Part shown: positions 16,620 to 29,151 of the stretch, piece by piece
Layout of the letters: each line of letters opens with the position of its first letter
How positions within the stretch are numbered: position 1 is the stretch's first letter
DNA from: Pseudactinotalea sp. HY158
GTDB lineage: Bacteria; Actinomycetota; Actinomycetes; Actinomycetales; Beutenbergiaceae
Direction: 5' to 3'
Assembly (NCBI RefSeq): GCF_009660225.1
Contig: NZ_CP045920.1
Span: forward strand, 2,554,079 to 2,618,078
DNA: 64,000 nt
Translations under genes and position numbers: made by a program
Notes under the pieces: model-generated
Databases searched by the model: none
Told to the model about the DNA's origin: nothing
What the model saw: only the letters and a program-made list of their open reading frames with translations

Positions 16620-17837
16620 ATGACAGACACCGACACCCGAGTCTCCCAGCTCGTGGCCGCCAAGCCACGGGGGAACGATCCTCGTTCCGCCGGAGCCCTG
16701 TTCCAGTTCGTCCGCGACGGACTCCCCCACACGCGCGCCGAGCTGGCCGCGGCGACGAGGTTCGCGCGGCCGACGGTGGCCGCCCGGGTCGACGAGCTCC
16801 TCGCCTCCGGCCTCCTCATCGCCACGGGCGAGGCGGTCTCCACCGGCGGGCGCCCGCCCGCCACGTTCGCGTTCAACGCCGGCGTGCGCCTCATCCTCGT
16901 CGCCGACATCGGCGCGAGCCACTACCGGCTGGCCATCACCGACCTCGCCGCCAACATCGTGAGCGAGCGCTCGCTGCCGGTCACGATCAGCGCCGGCCCC
17001 GAGCCGGTGCTCGACTCGGTCGCGGCCGAGTTCGAGCAGATGCTCATCGAGATCGACCGGCCGGTCACCGACGTCCTCGGGGTGGGGATCGGGCTGCCGG
17101 GCCCGGTCCAGCACGACACGGGCCAGCCGATCAGCCCTCCGATCATGCCCGGCTGGGACGGCTTCGACGTGCCCGCACGGATGCAGCGGACGTTCCCGGT
17201 CCCCGTGCTGGTCGACAACGACGTGAACATCATGGCGCTCGGCGAGCACCGGTCGCAGTGGCCCGACGTCGCGAACCTGCTGTTCATCAAGGTCGCCACG
17301 GGCGTCGGCTCGGGGATCATCTCGGACGGCGAGCTGCGGCGGGGCGCGCAGGGGGCCGCCGGCGACCTCGGGCACATCGCGGTCCCCCGCGGGGAACCGG
17401 TGCCCTGCCGCTGTGGCAACCTCGGCTGCCTCGAGGCACTCGCCAGCGGCCACGCGATCGTGGAGTCACTGCGCGAGCAGGGGTACGACATCGAGGCCAC
17501 GGCCGAGATCGTCGACCTCGTGCGCGCCGGCGACACGCGCACGATGCAGGCCGTGCGCCAGGCCGGTCGCGACATCGGCGACGTGGTCGCCGGGTGCGTC
17601 AACCTGCTCAATCCGTCGGTCATCGTCATCGGCGGGGTCATCGCCGATGCGGGCGAGCACCTGCTCGCCGGCCTGCGCGAGGTGGTCTACAGCCGCTCGC
17701 TGCCGCTGGCCACCGAGCACCTGCGGATCGTCACCTCCCAGACCGCCGGCCGGGCCGGGATCCTCGGGGCCGCCCGGATGGTGGCCAAGCGGGTGCTCGA
17801 CGCGCCCGCGATCGACGAGTTCCTCGCCGGCGCCTGA
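16620..17837 (+). CDS. ROK family transcriptional regulator (divergent from sugar operon 1)
   Basis: 405 residues. N-terminal winged helix (about 22-75, HTRAELAAATRFARPTVAARVD, in part) plus a ROK sugar-kinase-like domain: VADIGASHYRLAITDL (about 93-108), VDNDVNIMALGEHR (about 198), and the zinc motif CRCGNLGCLE (about 263-272). Members are usually repressors released by a sugar or sugar phosphate. The DNA-binding domain marks this as a regulator rather than a kinase. No SD; a TAACTT lies just upstream, so it may also be leaderless. It lies 110 nt from the operon promoter, the expected position for its regulator; the shared operator suggests wider control. Confidence 0.9.
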   Translation: MTDTDTRVSQLVAAKPRGNDPRSAGALFQFVRDGLPHTRAELAAATRFARPTVAARVDELLASGLLIATGEAVSTGGRPPATFAFNAGVRLILVADIGASHYRLAITDLAANIVSERSLPVTISAGPEPVLDSVAAEFEQMLIEIDRPVTDVLGVGIGLPGPVQHDTGQPISPPIMPGWDGFDVPARMQRTFPVPVLVDNDVNIMALGEHRSQWPDVANLLFIKVATGVGSGIISDGELRRGAQGAAGDLGHIAVPRGEPVPCRCGNLGCLEALASGHAIVESLREQGYDIEATAEIVDLVRAGDTRTMQAVRQAGRDIGDVVAGCVNLLNPSVIVIGGVIADAGEHLLAGLREVVYSRSLPLATEHLRIVTSQTAGRAGILGAARMVAKRVLDAPAIDEFLAGA

Positions 17838-17894
17838 TCGTCGGCCCGCTCCCCGGCGATACTCACCAGGGAACGGACCGACGTCACGCACGTC

Positions 17895-22832
<4,938 letters not shown>

Positions 22833-23160
22833 GGATCCTCCTCGAGTCGTGTGTAAGGTGCGCAGCCCGCCCGCCCGGATGGTGGTCGGTCAGCGCGCTT
22901 CGGCGGGATTCCGCCGGTGTCCCCCGGGTCCGTCGTCGGATCCGGGGCGAGCGGCCGGCGCCGTCATGCGCGACTACCGATCCACGACAGGACGACATGT
23001 GACGCAAGCCACGATCCGCAATCTACCGACCTTTTGTTGTTCCGTCAAACATAAGTGCGTCATCATCTGCCCCCCTTCAAGCGCCGCTTGCAGCGATCGC
23101 TCGGGTGGGCTGGGCTCGGATATGTCACTGAATACGCGTGGATTCGGGTTCAGACACACC
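22833..23160. promoter_or_regulatory. Promoter region of exoprotein 1
   Basis: Minus strand: TTGACG (23043-23048), 17-bp spacer, TAGATT (23020-23025), leaving a leader of about 180 nt with a normal SD. GTCAAACATAAGT (23044-23056) overlaps the -35 and resembles the box of the sugar operons. No gene was found in the rest of this interval. Confidence 0.7.
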
Positions 23161-23193
23161 GATGGCCGGGCCCCGAGCGGGGACCCGGCCATC
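23161..23193 (-). terminator. Terminator of exoprotein 2 gene
   Basis: GATGGCCGGG pairs with CCCGGCCATC around an inner CCCC-GAGC-GGGG hairpin, with one bulged A. It starts 21 nt beyond the stop at 23214. Confidence 0.75.
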
Positions 23194-23213
23194 GGCGGCC
23201 GTCTACGGCGTGA

Positions 23214-26200
23214 TCAGGCGCGTTCGCGCCGTGCGCGCAGCACGACCCCGGCGCCGGCGATGAGCAGCAGCGCGCCGAGCACGACGGCCGGCATCACGCC
23301 CGCCCCCGTGTCGGGAAGCGCGCCGCCCGGCACCGTGGCGTCGTCGCCGGGAGTCTGCCCGTCGGCACCGTCGGCACCGTCAGCAGCCCCGTCGGCACCG
23401 TCGGCGCCATCAGCAGCCCCGTCGGCCCCGTCGGCGCCATCAGCAGCCCCGTCGGCCCCGTCGGCACCGTCAGCAGCCCCGTCGGCACCGTCGGCGCCGT
23501 CGGTCGGCGGGTCGGTCGGCTCGACGTCCGAGACGCCGAAGACGAGGGAGTCGACCTCGAGGCCACCGGTCGTGGTCACGTAGACCGTGCCGGAGCCCTC
23601 CGGGATCGAGTCGAACACGGCCGCGACATCCTGCCAGCCCGCCCCGCCCGTGAAGGTGAGCTCGGCGAACGGCTCGGCGCGGTACTCGTCCCAGCGGAGC
23701 GAGAGGGTGCCCTCACCGCTGGCCCGGGCCGTCACCAGGTCGATCGCCTCGCCGCTCGGTGCGTGCTGGAGCGTCATCGGTCGGAAGGCGAACCAGTCGC
23801 CGACGTCGAAGGAGGCGACCTTCTTCAGCGCCTCGGCCGACTCGTCCGCGACGATCTCGACCCCCTGGGCGTCGTCGAACCACTCGGCCTGCTGCTCGGC
23901 GGGCTTGAGCACGAGCGTCGCCTCACCGGTCGCGGCCGGGACGTCGCCCTGCGGGTTGTCCGTGTAGGTGACCACGAGGGTGCCGTAGAGCTTCTCGCCC
24001 GCACCGTGCTCGAGCGCGCTCTCACTGGTCTCGATCGTGAATTCGCAACCCGTTCCCGAGACCTCGGGGTGAGCGTGCTCGTTGTGTCCGAGCCCGAAGG
24101 TCCAGTTCACACGCGAGCAGTCGACGGTCGAGGGCTCCGGGTCGGGGGCGTCGGCGTAGGCGGCGAGCAGGTCGGCCACCATCTCCGCCGTGAGCGCTCC
24201 GCCCGACAACGCCACGAGGTCCTCGAGCGGCACACCCGCGGCCGCGGCGAGCGCGTCGGCGGGAACGCCGAGCACGTCGAGCAGGATCGGGCCGCCGAGA
24301 GCGTCCGAGAGCCACTGGCCGACGGTGGATCGGGCGGTGAGGGTCCGCTCGTACTCGACCCCCTCACCCCCGGCCGCGTCGTCCTCGGCGTCGGTCACCG
24401 TGACCGAGACGGGGACGTCGTCGCCCCAGCTGAAGAGCGAACCGTTCGGAACGCTGAGGCTCACCTCGGGGGCCGTGTTCCCGACCGTGATCTGAACGGT
24501 CGCCAGCCCGAACTTGCCGGCCTCGTCGGTCACGCGAAGCGTCACGTGGAACTGGCCGAGGTTCTCATAGGTGTGCGTGGCGGTCGGCCCGCCCTCGACG
24601 AACTCACCCGATCCGTCGAAGTCCCACTCGTAGGTGAGGTCCCCGCCCTCGGGGTCACGCGAGTCCGAGGCGTCGAAGGTCACGGTCAGCGGCACGTCGC
24701 TGCTGGAGATCGGGTCGGCGGTGACGAAGGCCTGCGGGGTCTTGTTCCCCTCGGCGTAGTCGACCCGGTAGAGCCCGGCGTCCGGGTTCTGACGGAAGAA
24801 GCCGTCGCCGTACTCGAGCACATACATCGAACCGTCGGGTCCGAACTCCATGTCCATGACGTTGTCCCAGATGGGCTGGGCGGCGTCGCTCAGGAAGGCG
24901 TTGGGAAGGAAGTTCTCGATCTGGGTGACCTGACCGGCCGAGCTGAGCTCGTCCAGCGTGATCGCTGCGACGTAGTCCATGGAGAACTCGGCCATGAAGG
25001 CCTTGCCGTCCCAGTACTCCGGGAACTGCGCGGGGGACTCGTTCGCCGGGTCGTAGCGGAAGATCGGGCCACCCATGGGGGCCTGGCCACGGCCGGTGCT
25101 GAACTCGATCAGTTCGTCCCACGGCTGGTCCCCGACGCTGTCGCCGTACCAGATCTGCGGCTGCGTGACCGCCGGGAGCTCGGTCAGGCCGGTGTTCCAG
25201 GTGGAGTTGTTCACCGGGGCGGCGCAGTCGAAGAACTCACCGGGGGTGCCGGTCTCGTAGTCCCACTCGTTGTAGGCGCCGCCGTCGTTCGGCCCGTGGC
25301 AGTACGGCCAGCCGCCGTTCATCGGCTCGGTCGTCAGTTGCCACTCGACATACCCCATGGGGCCGCGGTCGTCCTGCGCGGTGGCGGAGTCCGGGCCGTA
25401 GTCGCCCCAGACCAGCGCGCCGGACTCGGCATCGACGTCCATGCGGAACGGATTGCGCACTCCCATGACGTAGATCTCCTCGCGCACGAGGTCCGGGTCG
25501 TACTCGGGTGAGTCGAAGAGGTTCCCGGCCGGGATGTCGTACGTGCTCCCGGGACCGGGCTCGGCACCCTCGGCGATGCTCTCGCGCACGTCGATCCGCA
25601 GGATCTTTCCGCGCAGGTCGTTGCTGTTGCCCGCGCCGCGGCGGGAGTCGAAGCCCGGGTTCATCCCCGGGGCGTTGTTGATCGGGGTGAACCCGTTCGC
25701 ACCGGGCGTGCCCGCGGGGGTGTTGTCGCCCGAGGACAGATAGAGGTTGCCGTCCCCGTCGAAGGCGATGTCGGCACCGACGTGGCAGCACTGACCGCGC
25801 TGGGCGGTGATCTTGATGATCTCCTGCTCGCTCGTCAGGTCGAGGGTGTTCGAGGCGCCGTCCCACTGGAACCGGGACAGCACGTTGTAGCCGACCCACT
25901 GGTCCCAGTACGTCTCGGCATCCTCACCGTCCGGGAGCTGCTCGGGGGCGCTGCCCTCGGGTGTCGTCTCCGGGTAGGCGACCCCGGTCGGCGAGGTCCC
26001 CGCCATGACGCGCGGGGCGTAGACGAGGTAGACCCAGTTGTTCTCCTCGAAGTCCGGGTCGATGGCGATGCCCTGGAGGCCGTCCTCGGAGTTGTGATAG
26101 ACGTCGAGCTTCCCGGCCTCGGTGGTCAGGCCCGTCGACGGGTCCGTCAGGCGGACGACGCCGTCGCGCGCCGTGTGCAGCACGCGCGAGTCGGGCAGCA

Positions 26201-26426
26201 CCGCCAGGTCGATCGGCTCACCGGTGTCCTTGGTGAGCAGGATCTTCTCGTAGTTGTTCCAGTCGAGCGCGGGATCCTCCGCCGCGAGGACGGCGGCGGA
26301 TCCATCGCCCCCGTGCCCGGGAGCGGCGACCGCTCCCGTCATCGCCAGCGGCACGACCAATCCGGCGGCCATCGCCACCGCCGCGCCTCGGACCGACCAT
26401 CGGCCGGCCCCAGTCTGTCTGACCAT
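23214..26426 (-). CDS. LPXTG-anchored sugar-dehydrogenase propeller protein (exoprotein 2)
   Basis: 1070 residues. The ATG at 26426 is preferred because AAGGAGGA is placed for it; a GTG 15 nt upstream contains that SD. Signal peptide 1-35; glucose/sorbosone-dehydrogenase-type propeller about 45-550 (DSRVLHTARDGVVRLTDPS, QRGQCCHVGADIAFDGDGNL, VMGVRNPFRMD); PKD about 555-648; a cadherin-like region with a unique 75-residue insert (about 698-772); CBM6-like about 843-967; a Gly-Ala-Asp repeat spacer about 972-1022; LPDTG at about 1037, a membrane segment and RARRERA. It would be linked to peptidoglycan by a sortase encoded elsewhere. It lacks the ThuA domain of exoprotein 1 and is close kin to exoprotein 4 through the propeller. 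Confidence 0.87.
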   Translation of the reverse strand: MVRQTGAGRWSVRGAAVAMAAGLVVPLAMTGAVAAPGHGGDGSAAVLAAEDPALDWNNYEKILLTKDTGEPIDLAVLPDSRVLHTARDGVVRLTDPSTGLTTEAGKLDVYHNSEDGLQGIAIDPDFEENNWVYLVYAPRVMAGTSPTGVAYPETTPEGSAPEQLPDGEDAETYWDQWVGYNVLSRFQWDGASNTLDLTSEQEIIKITAQRGQCCHVGADIAFDGDGNLYLSSGDNTPAGTPGANGFTPINNAPGMNPGFDSRRGAGNSNDLRGKILRIDVRESIAEGAEPGPGSTYDIPAGNLFDSPEYDPDLVREEIYVMGVRNPFRMDVDAESGALVWGDYGPDSATAQDDRGPMGYVEWQLTTEPMNGGWPYCHGPNDGGAYNEWDYETGTPGEFFDCAAPVNNSTWNTGLTELPAVTQPQIWYGDSVGDQPWDELIEFSTGRGQAPMGGPIFRYDPANESPAQFPEYWDGKAFMAEFSMDYVAAITLDELSSAGQVTQIENFLPNAFLSDAAQPIWDNVMDMEFGPDGSMYVLEYGDGFFRQNPDAGLYRVDYAEGNKTPQAFVTADPISSSDVPLTVTFDASDSRDPEGGDLTYEWDFDGSGEFVEGGPTATHTYENLGQFHVTLRVTDEAGKFGLATVQITVGNTAPEVSLSVPNGSLFSWGDDVPVSVTVTDAEDDAAGGEGVEYERTLTARSTVGQWLSDALGGPILLDVLGVPADALAAAAGVPLEDLVALSGGALTAEMVADLLAAYADAPDPEPSTVDCSRVNWTFGLGHNEHAHPEVSGTGCEFTIETSESALEHGAGEKLYGTLVVTYTDNPQGDVPAATGEATLVLKPAEQQAEWFDDAQGVEIVADESAEALKKVASFDVGDWFAFRPMTLQHAPSGEAIDLVTARASGEGTLSLRWDEYRAEPFAELTFTGGAGWQDVAAVFDSIPEGSGTVYVTTTGGLEVDSLVFGVSDVEPTDPPTDGADGADGAADGADGADGAADGADGADGAADGADGADGAADGADGADGQTPGDDATVPGGALPDTGAGVMPAVVLGALLLIAGAGVVLRARRERA
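23361..23510 (-). repeat. 30-bp tandem repeats encoding a DGADGADGAA spacer
   Basis: About four to five copies of a 30-bp unit (CAGCAGCCCCGTCGG and so on, plus strand), in frame with exoprotein 2, giving an acidic, flexible stalk before the LPDTG signal. Copies differ only at a few third positions, so expansion is recent. Confidence 0.85.
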
Positions 26427-26605
26427 TCTCTCCTCCTTCACGTGGCCGGAGCACAGCGCGCGGCCGCTCGCCGACGGGCGGGCAGCAGCGGCGTGCGACC
26501 CGGGGCCACACTTCGGTGTGCTCTGGCATGGATACCGAGCTCTCAGCAGAGAGAGCTCCCTGTGACCCCTGATCGATGAATCGACGGCGGATCACACAAT
26601 CGACG

Positions 26606-26644
26606 ATCTTAGGGAGAGACTTTCGATACTGTCAAGACAAAAGT
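26606..26644 (-). promoter_or_regulatory. Promoter of exoprotein 2 with putative operator
   Basis: Minus strand TTGACA (26630-26635), 18-bp spacer, TAAGAT (26606-26611), leader about 170 nt. GTCAAGACAAAAGT (26631-26644) overlaps the -35, followed by CTGGAG, exactly as at the exoprotein 4 promoter. Apart from this, 26427-26686 shows no gene. Confidence 0.7.
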
Positions 26645-26686
26645 CTGGAGACGGCACTCATCGTTACACGACTGTGTTGATGGCCT

Positions 26687-27202
26687 TCACGGCACGACCG
26701 ACTCCATGACGAGAGTCGGTTCACAGGATGGGCGGTCTCCCGCTGATGTGGTGGAGCTCGCGGAGCGTCCGCGGCGTGCGCGCAGCACGACCCCGGCGCC
26801 GGTGATGAGCAGCAGCGCCGCGAGCGAGACGACCAGCGTCACGTCCGTCCCCGTGTCGGGAAGTGAGCCGCCCGGCGCCGTGCTGTCGTCGCCGGGGGTC
26901 TGCCCGTCTGCCCCCTCAGCGGCTCCGGCCGCTGCGCTGTCCTCACCGTCGGCGCCGTCCGCGCTATCGGTCGCGGGATCGGTCGGCTCACCTGTCGGGT
27001 CCGCCGTCGCCGTCGGGTCCGCCGTCGGGGTGATCTCGACGTCGACGGCGACTCCATCGCCGTCCGCCGCGCCGGTCGTCTCCGCGCCGGCGGTCACGGC
27101 GCCCGCAGTCACGGCCGTGGAGATCCCCACGATCAGCATGAGCGCGGTCAAGCAGGTGATCAGCCAGGTGGTCCTGCTGCGTGTCTGGGTGGCGCCGGTC
27201 AT
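26687..27202 (-). CDS. Small LPXTG surface protein of the WxL-like locus
   Basis: 171 residues: signal/transmembrane segment (about 12-35), a Thr/Pro/Asp/Ala-rich low-complexity stalk (VAVDVEITPTADPTATADP onward), LPDTG near 115, a hydrophobic segment and RARRGR. Unusually, about 24 residues (SASSTTSAGDRPSCEPTLV and more) follow the basic stop-transfer, whereas sorting signals normally end there. The start overlaps the stop of the DUF916 gene (ATGA, 27199-27202). Small LPXTG proteins accompany WxL and DUF916 genes in Firmicutes surface clusters; here it probably plays the same supporting role at the wall. The function itself is not known. Confidence 0.75.
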   Translation of the reverse strand: MTGATQTRSRTTWLITCLTALMLIVGISTAVTAGAVTAGAETTGAADGDGVAVDVEITPTADPTATADPTGEPTDPATDSADGADGEDSAAAGAAEGADGQTPGDDSTAPGGSLPDTGTDVTLVVSLAALLLITGAGVVLRARRGRSASSTTSAGDRPSCEPTLVMESVVP

Positions 27203-28272
27203 GTGTCCTCACTCGTCGTGCTCGTCGATGTCTGTGCTGCTTCCAGGCGCCCCGCCTGCCTGGCTTCCTCCAAGAGGGTCTGGAACCGTCGCTTGGATCG
27301 GATGCGGTTCCCGAAGAGTGCCGCCAGGATGAGCAGCACCCCCACGAGCAGGAGTGCCTGTGACCAGGGCCAGGCCCACATCCCGACCGGCACCGACAGT
27401 GGGGGCACCGTCAACACGGTTCCATCCATCGCGCTCGATGTCGGCTCGAGATCGACCGTGCCGGTCACCCGCACGCTCGGCCACGTGGCCGGTGCCACGA
27501 CCTCGAACCCGCGGCTCTCACCGGGCAGAAGTTCCTGTCGGCGTTCGTCCGCAGCGGGGAAGGCGATCTCCTGCCCCCCGATCCGCAGGACGCCGGCCGC
27601 GTCCAGCGTGGTGTTGCCCTCGTTCGTCACCTCGAAGGAGACCGTCGCCCGGCCGGGCACGAACGGGTTCCACGACTGCTCGTACCGTGCCCCGCTCACC
27701 TCGAGCCCGGCCGCGGGATCGAGGGTGCCGCGCACCCGGGTCTCGACCCGGATACCGATCCTGCTCTCCACGCCGACCCCGGCCCCGCCGTCCTCGCTCG
27801 ACTGCACGGACATGACCGAGGCCGCGACGCCCGCCGCGTGATCCCCGGGCTCGGCCCGCTCGGGGACCTCGATCGTCACCGGCACGACCGCCATCTCGCC
27901 CGCGGCGATGGTGACCTCCTGCGGCAACGAGATCCACGTGCCCGCCCCGACCGACTCCTCACCCGAGGCGAGCATGTCGAATCGGCCGCTGCGGGTGAAG
28001 TAGCCGTCGGCCGCGGAGAGCTGGAAGGTGACCTCCTGCTCGCTGAGGTTCCGGACCGCGATGTGTTCCTTCACCCGCTCCCCCGGGTCGAGCTCGTGCT
28101 CGATCCGGATGCGGCCGTCCGGCCCCTCAGCATCCGCGGGAGCGACGGTCCAGGTGATGGACTCGTCCTCCTGGACATCGGCCGCGGAGGGACCGGCCGG
28201 GAACACGATCGATCCGACGAGCACGAGCAGCAGGCCGACAATGCCCAACCCACGACGGGAATATGTAGTCAT
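27199..28272 (-). CDS. DUF916 / WxL-interacting-protein-like membrane-anchored protein
   Basis: 357 residues: signal peptide 1-31 (ends GPSAAD); two Ig-like beta domains, the first with ITWTVAPADAEGPDGRIRIE and VRNLSEQEVTFQLSAADGYF (about 38-150), the second around VSFEVTNEGNTTLDAAGVLRIGG (in part, about 205-290); a C-terminal membrane segment about 305-327 followed by RIRSKRR. This is the layout of DUF916-type WxL-interacting proteins, which bind WxL proteins to the cell wall in Firmicutes. It lies 62 nt downstream of the WxL-like gene and overlaps the small LPXTG gene. Assignment rests on fold pattern and context. Confidence 0.75.
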   Translation of the reverse strand: MTTYSRRGLGIVGLLLVLVGSIVFPAGPSAADVQEDESITWTVAPADAEGPDGRIRIEHELDPGERVKEHIAVRNLSEQEVTFQLSAADGYFTRSGRFDMLASGEESVGAGTWISLPQEVTIAAGEMAVVPVTIEVPERAEPGDHAAGVAASVMSVQSSEDGGAGVGVESRIGIRVETRVRGTLDPAAGLEVSGARYEQSWNPFVPGRATVSFEVTNEGNTTLDAAGVLRIGGQEIAFPAADERRQELLPGESRGFEVVAPATWPSVRVTGTVDLEPTSSAMDGTVLTVPPLSVPVGMWAWPWSQALLLVGVLLILAALFGNRIRSKRRFQTLLEEARQAGRLEAAQTSTSTTSEDT

Positions 28273-28333
28273 CAGTTCCTCAGCCTAGAGGGTCGCGCAC
28301 CGGGCCCATCGCCCGTGCTCGGTCAGGGTCGGG

Positions 28334-28975
28334 TCACTGTCCGTCTTCGAAGAGCGAGAGGGTCAGCACCGAGGAATAGCTGCCCGGGGCCACATCGGTC
28401 TCGGTACGCAGCACCAGGTCCGCATTCGCCGTCCAACTGCCGTTCTCCGCCTGCGCCTCCTGGGAGTCGAGCGTCAGCAGGAACAACTCCTCACCCGCCA
28501 ACCCGGGACCCTCGCCGACCGCGTCGAGCACGGTACCGACCTCCTGACCCTCACCCACGGCCCCGCTCGAACTCTCGGTCACCATCGCCGGCGTCCACCC
28601 CAGGTGCTCCGGACCGATCGGGGCCTGCCCCGCATCACCCACGAAGTCACTCGCCTGACCCACCACATACCAGTACACGCCCTCGGGCGCGTCACTGCGA
28701 TCATCGGTCACCGTCACATTCGGCAACTCGCCCGTGAACTGACGAAACTCCTCGGTCGACCCGTCCTCGACCAGCGTCGACTCCGTGCCATCGACCGTCA
28801 TCGTCAACGCACCCACCGACTCGATCTCGACACCGATCTCGACCGCACTGGTGTCCTCGGCATCCGGATGCGCGGCCATCGCCGCCGTCCCCACACCCAC
28901 GAGCATCACACCACCGACCGCACCGACCACGGCACGCCCGACCACACCGCGCTGAACCACACTGCGCTTGACCAT
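28334..28975 (-). CDS. WxL-like surface protein, copy A
   Basis: 213 residues from the ATG at 28975 (GGGAGAAG upstream). Signal peptide about 1-35 (AAMAAHPD). The mature part resembles WxL-domain proteins: LPNVTVTDDRSDAPEGVYWY (about 84-103) corresponds to the conserved VTDTR...GW strand, SGSWTANADLVLRTE-type strands lie near the end (NGSWTANADLVLRT), and APGSYSSVLTLSLFE is the terminal strand. The canonical W-x-L tripeptides are altered, so this is a divergent member. WxL proteins attach non-covalently to peptidoglycan. Next genes: the DUF916 protein and the small LPXTG protein, the classical WxL trio. It differs from the copy at 43.6 kb by one residue (Pro versus Ser). Confidence 0.72.
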   Translation of the reverse strand: MVKRSVVQRGVVGRAVVGAVGGVMLVGVGTAAMAAHPDAEDTSAVEIGVEIESVGALTMTVDGTESTLVEDGSTEEFRQFTGELPNVTVTDDRSDAPEGVYWYVVGQASDFVGDAGQAPIGPEHLGWTPAMVTESSSGAVGEGQEVGTVLDAVGEGPGLAGEELFLLTLDSQEAQAENGSWTANADLVLRTETDVAPGSYSSVLTLSLFEDGQ

Positions 28976-29097
28976 CTTCTTCTCCCATTCCGGCTCAACA
29001 CCGAACCGATCGATACGACACAGGCCCACCGGACCCGCGAACCACACATCACAACAACGACCCGGCCACCCGCACGAGTGGCCGGCCGGGGCCGGCC

Positions 29098-29125
29098 CGC
29101 CCCCGGGAACACACACCCCCGGGGA
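29098..29125 (-). terminator. GC-rich hairpin after exoprotein 3
   Basis: CCCCCGGG and CCCGGGG flank AACACACAC, just past the exoprotein 3 stop, and an adjacent GGCCGGCC palindrome adds a second stem. It probably ends or attenuates the long operon message before the WxL-like gene. The same structure lies in copy B near 44.39-44.41 kb. Confidence 0.5.
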
Positions 29126-29151
29126 ACGGACCGACCACCGACCCACTCGAC

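Noticed and set aside
23361-23510. Possible CRISPR array (30-bp repeats)
   Set aside because: Repeats are contiguous with no spacers and are in frame with an LPXTG protein.
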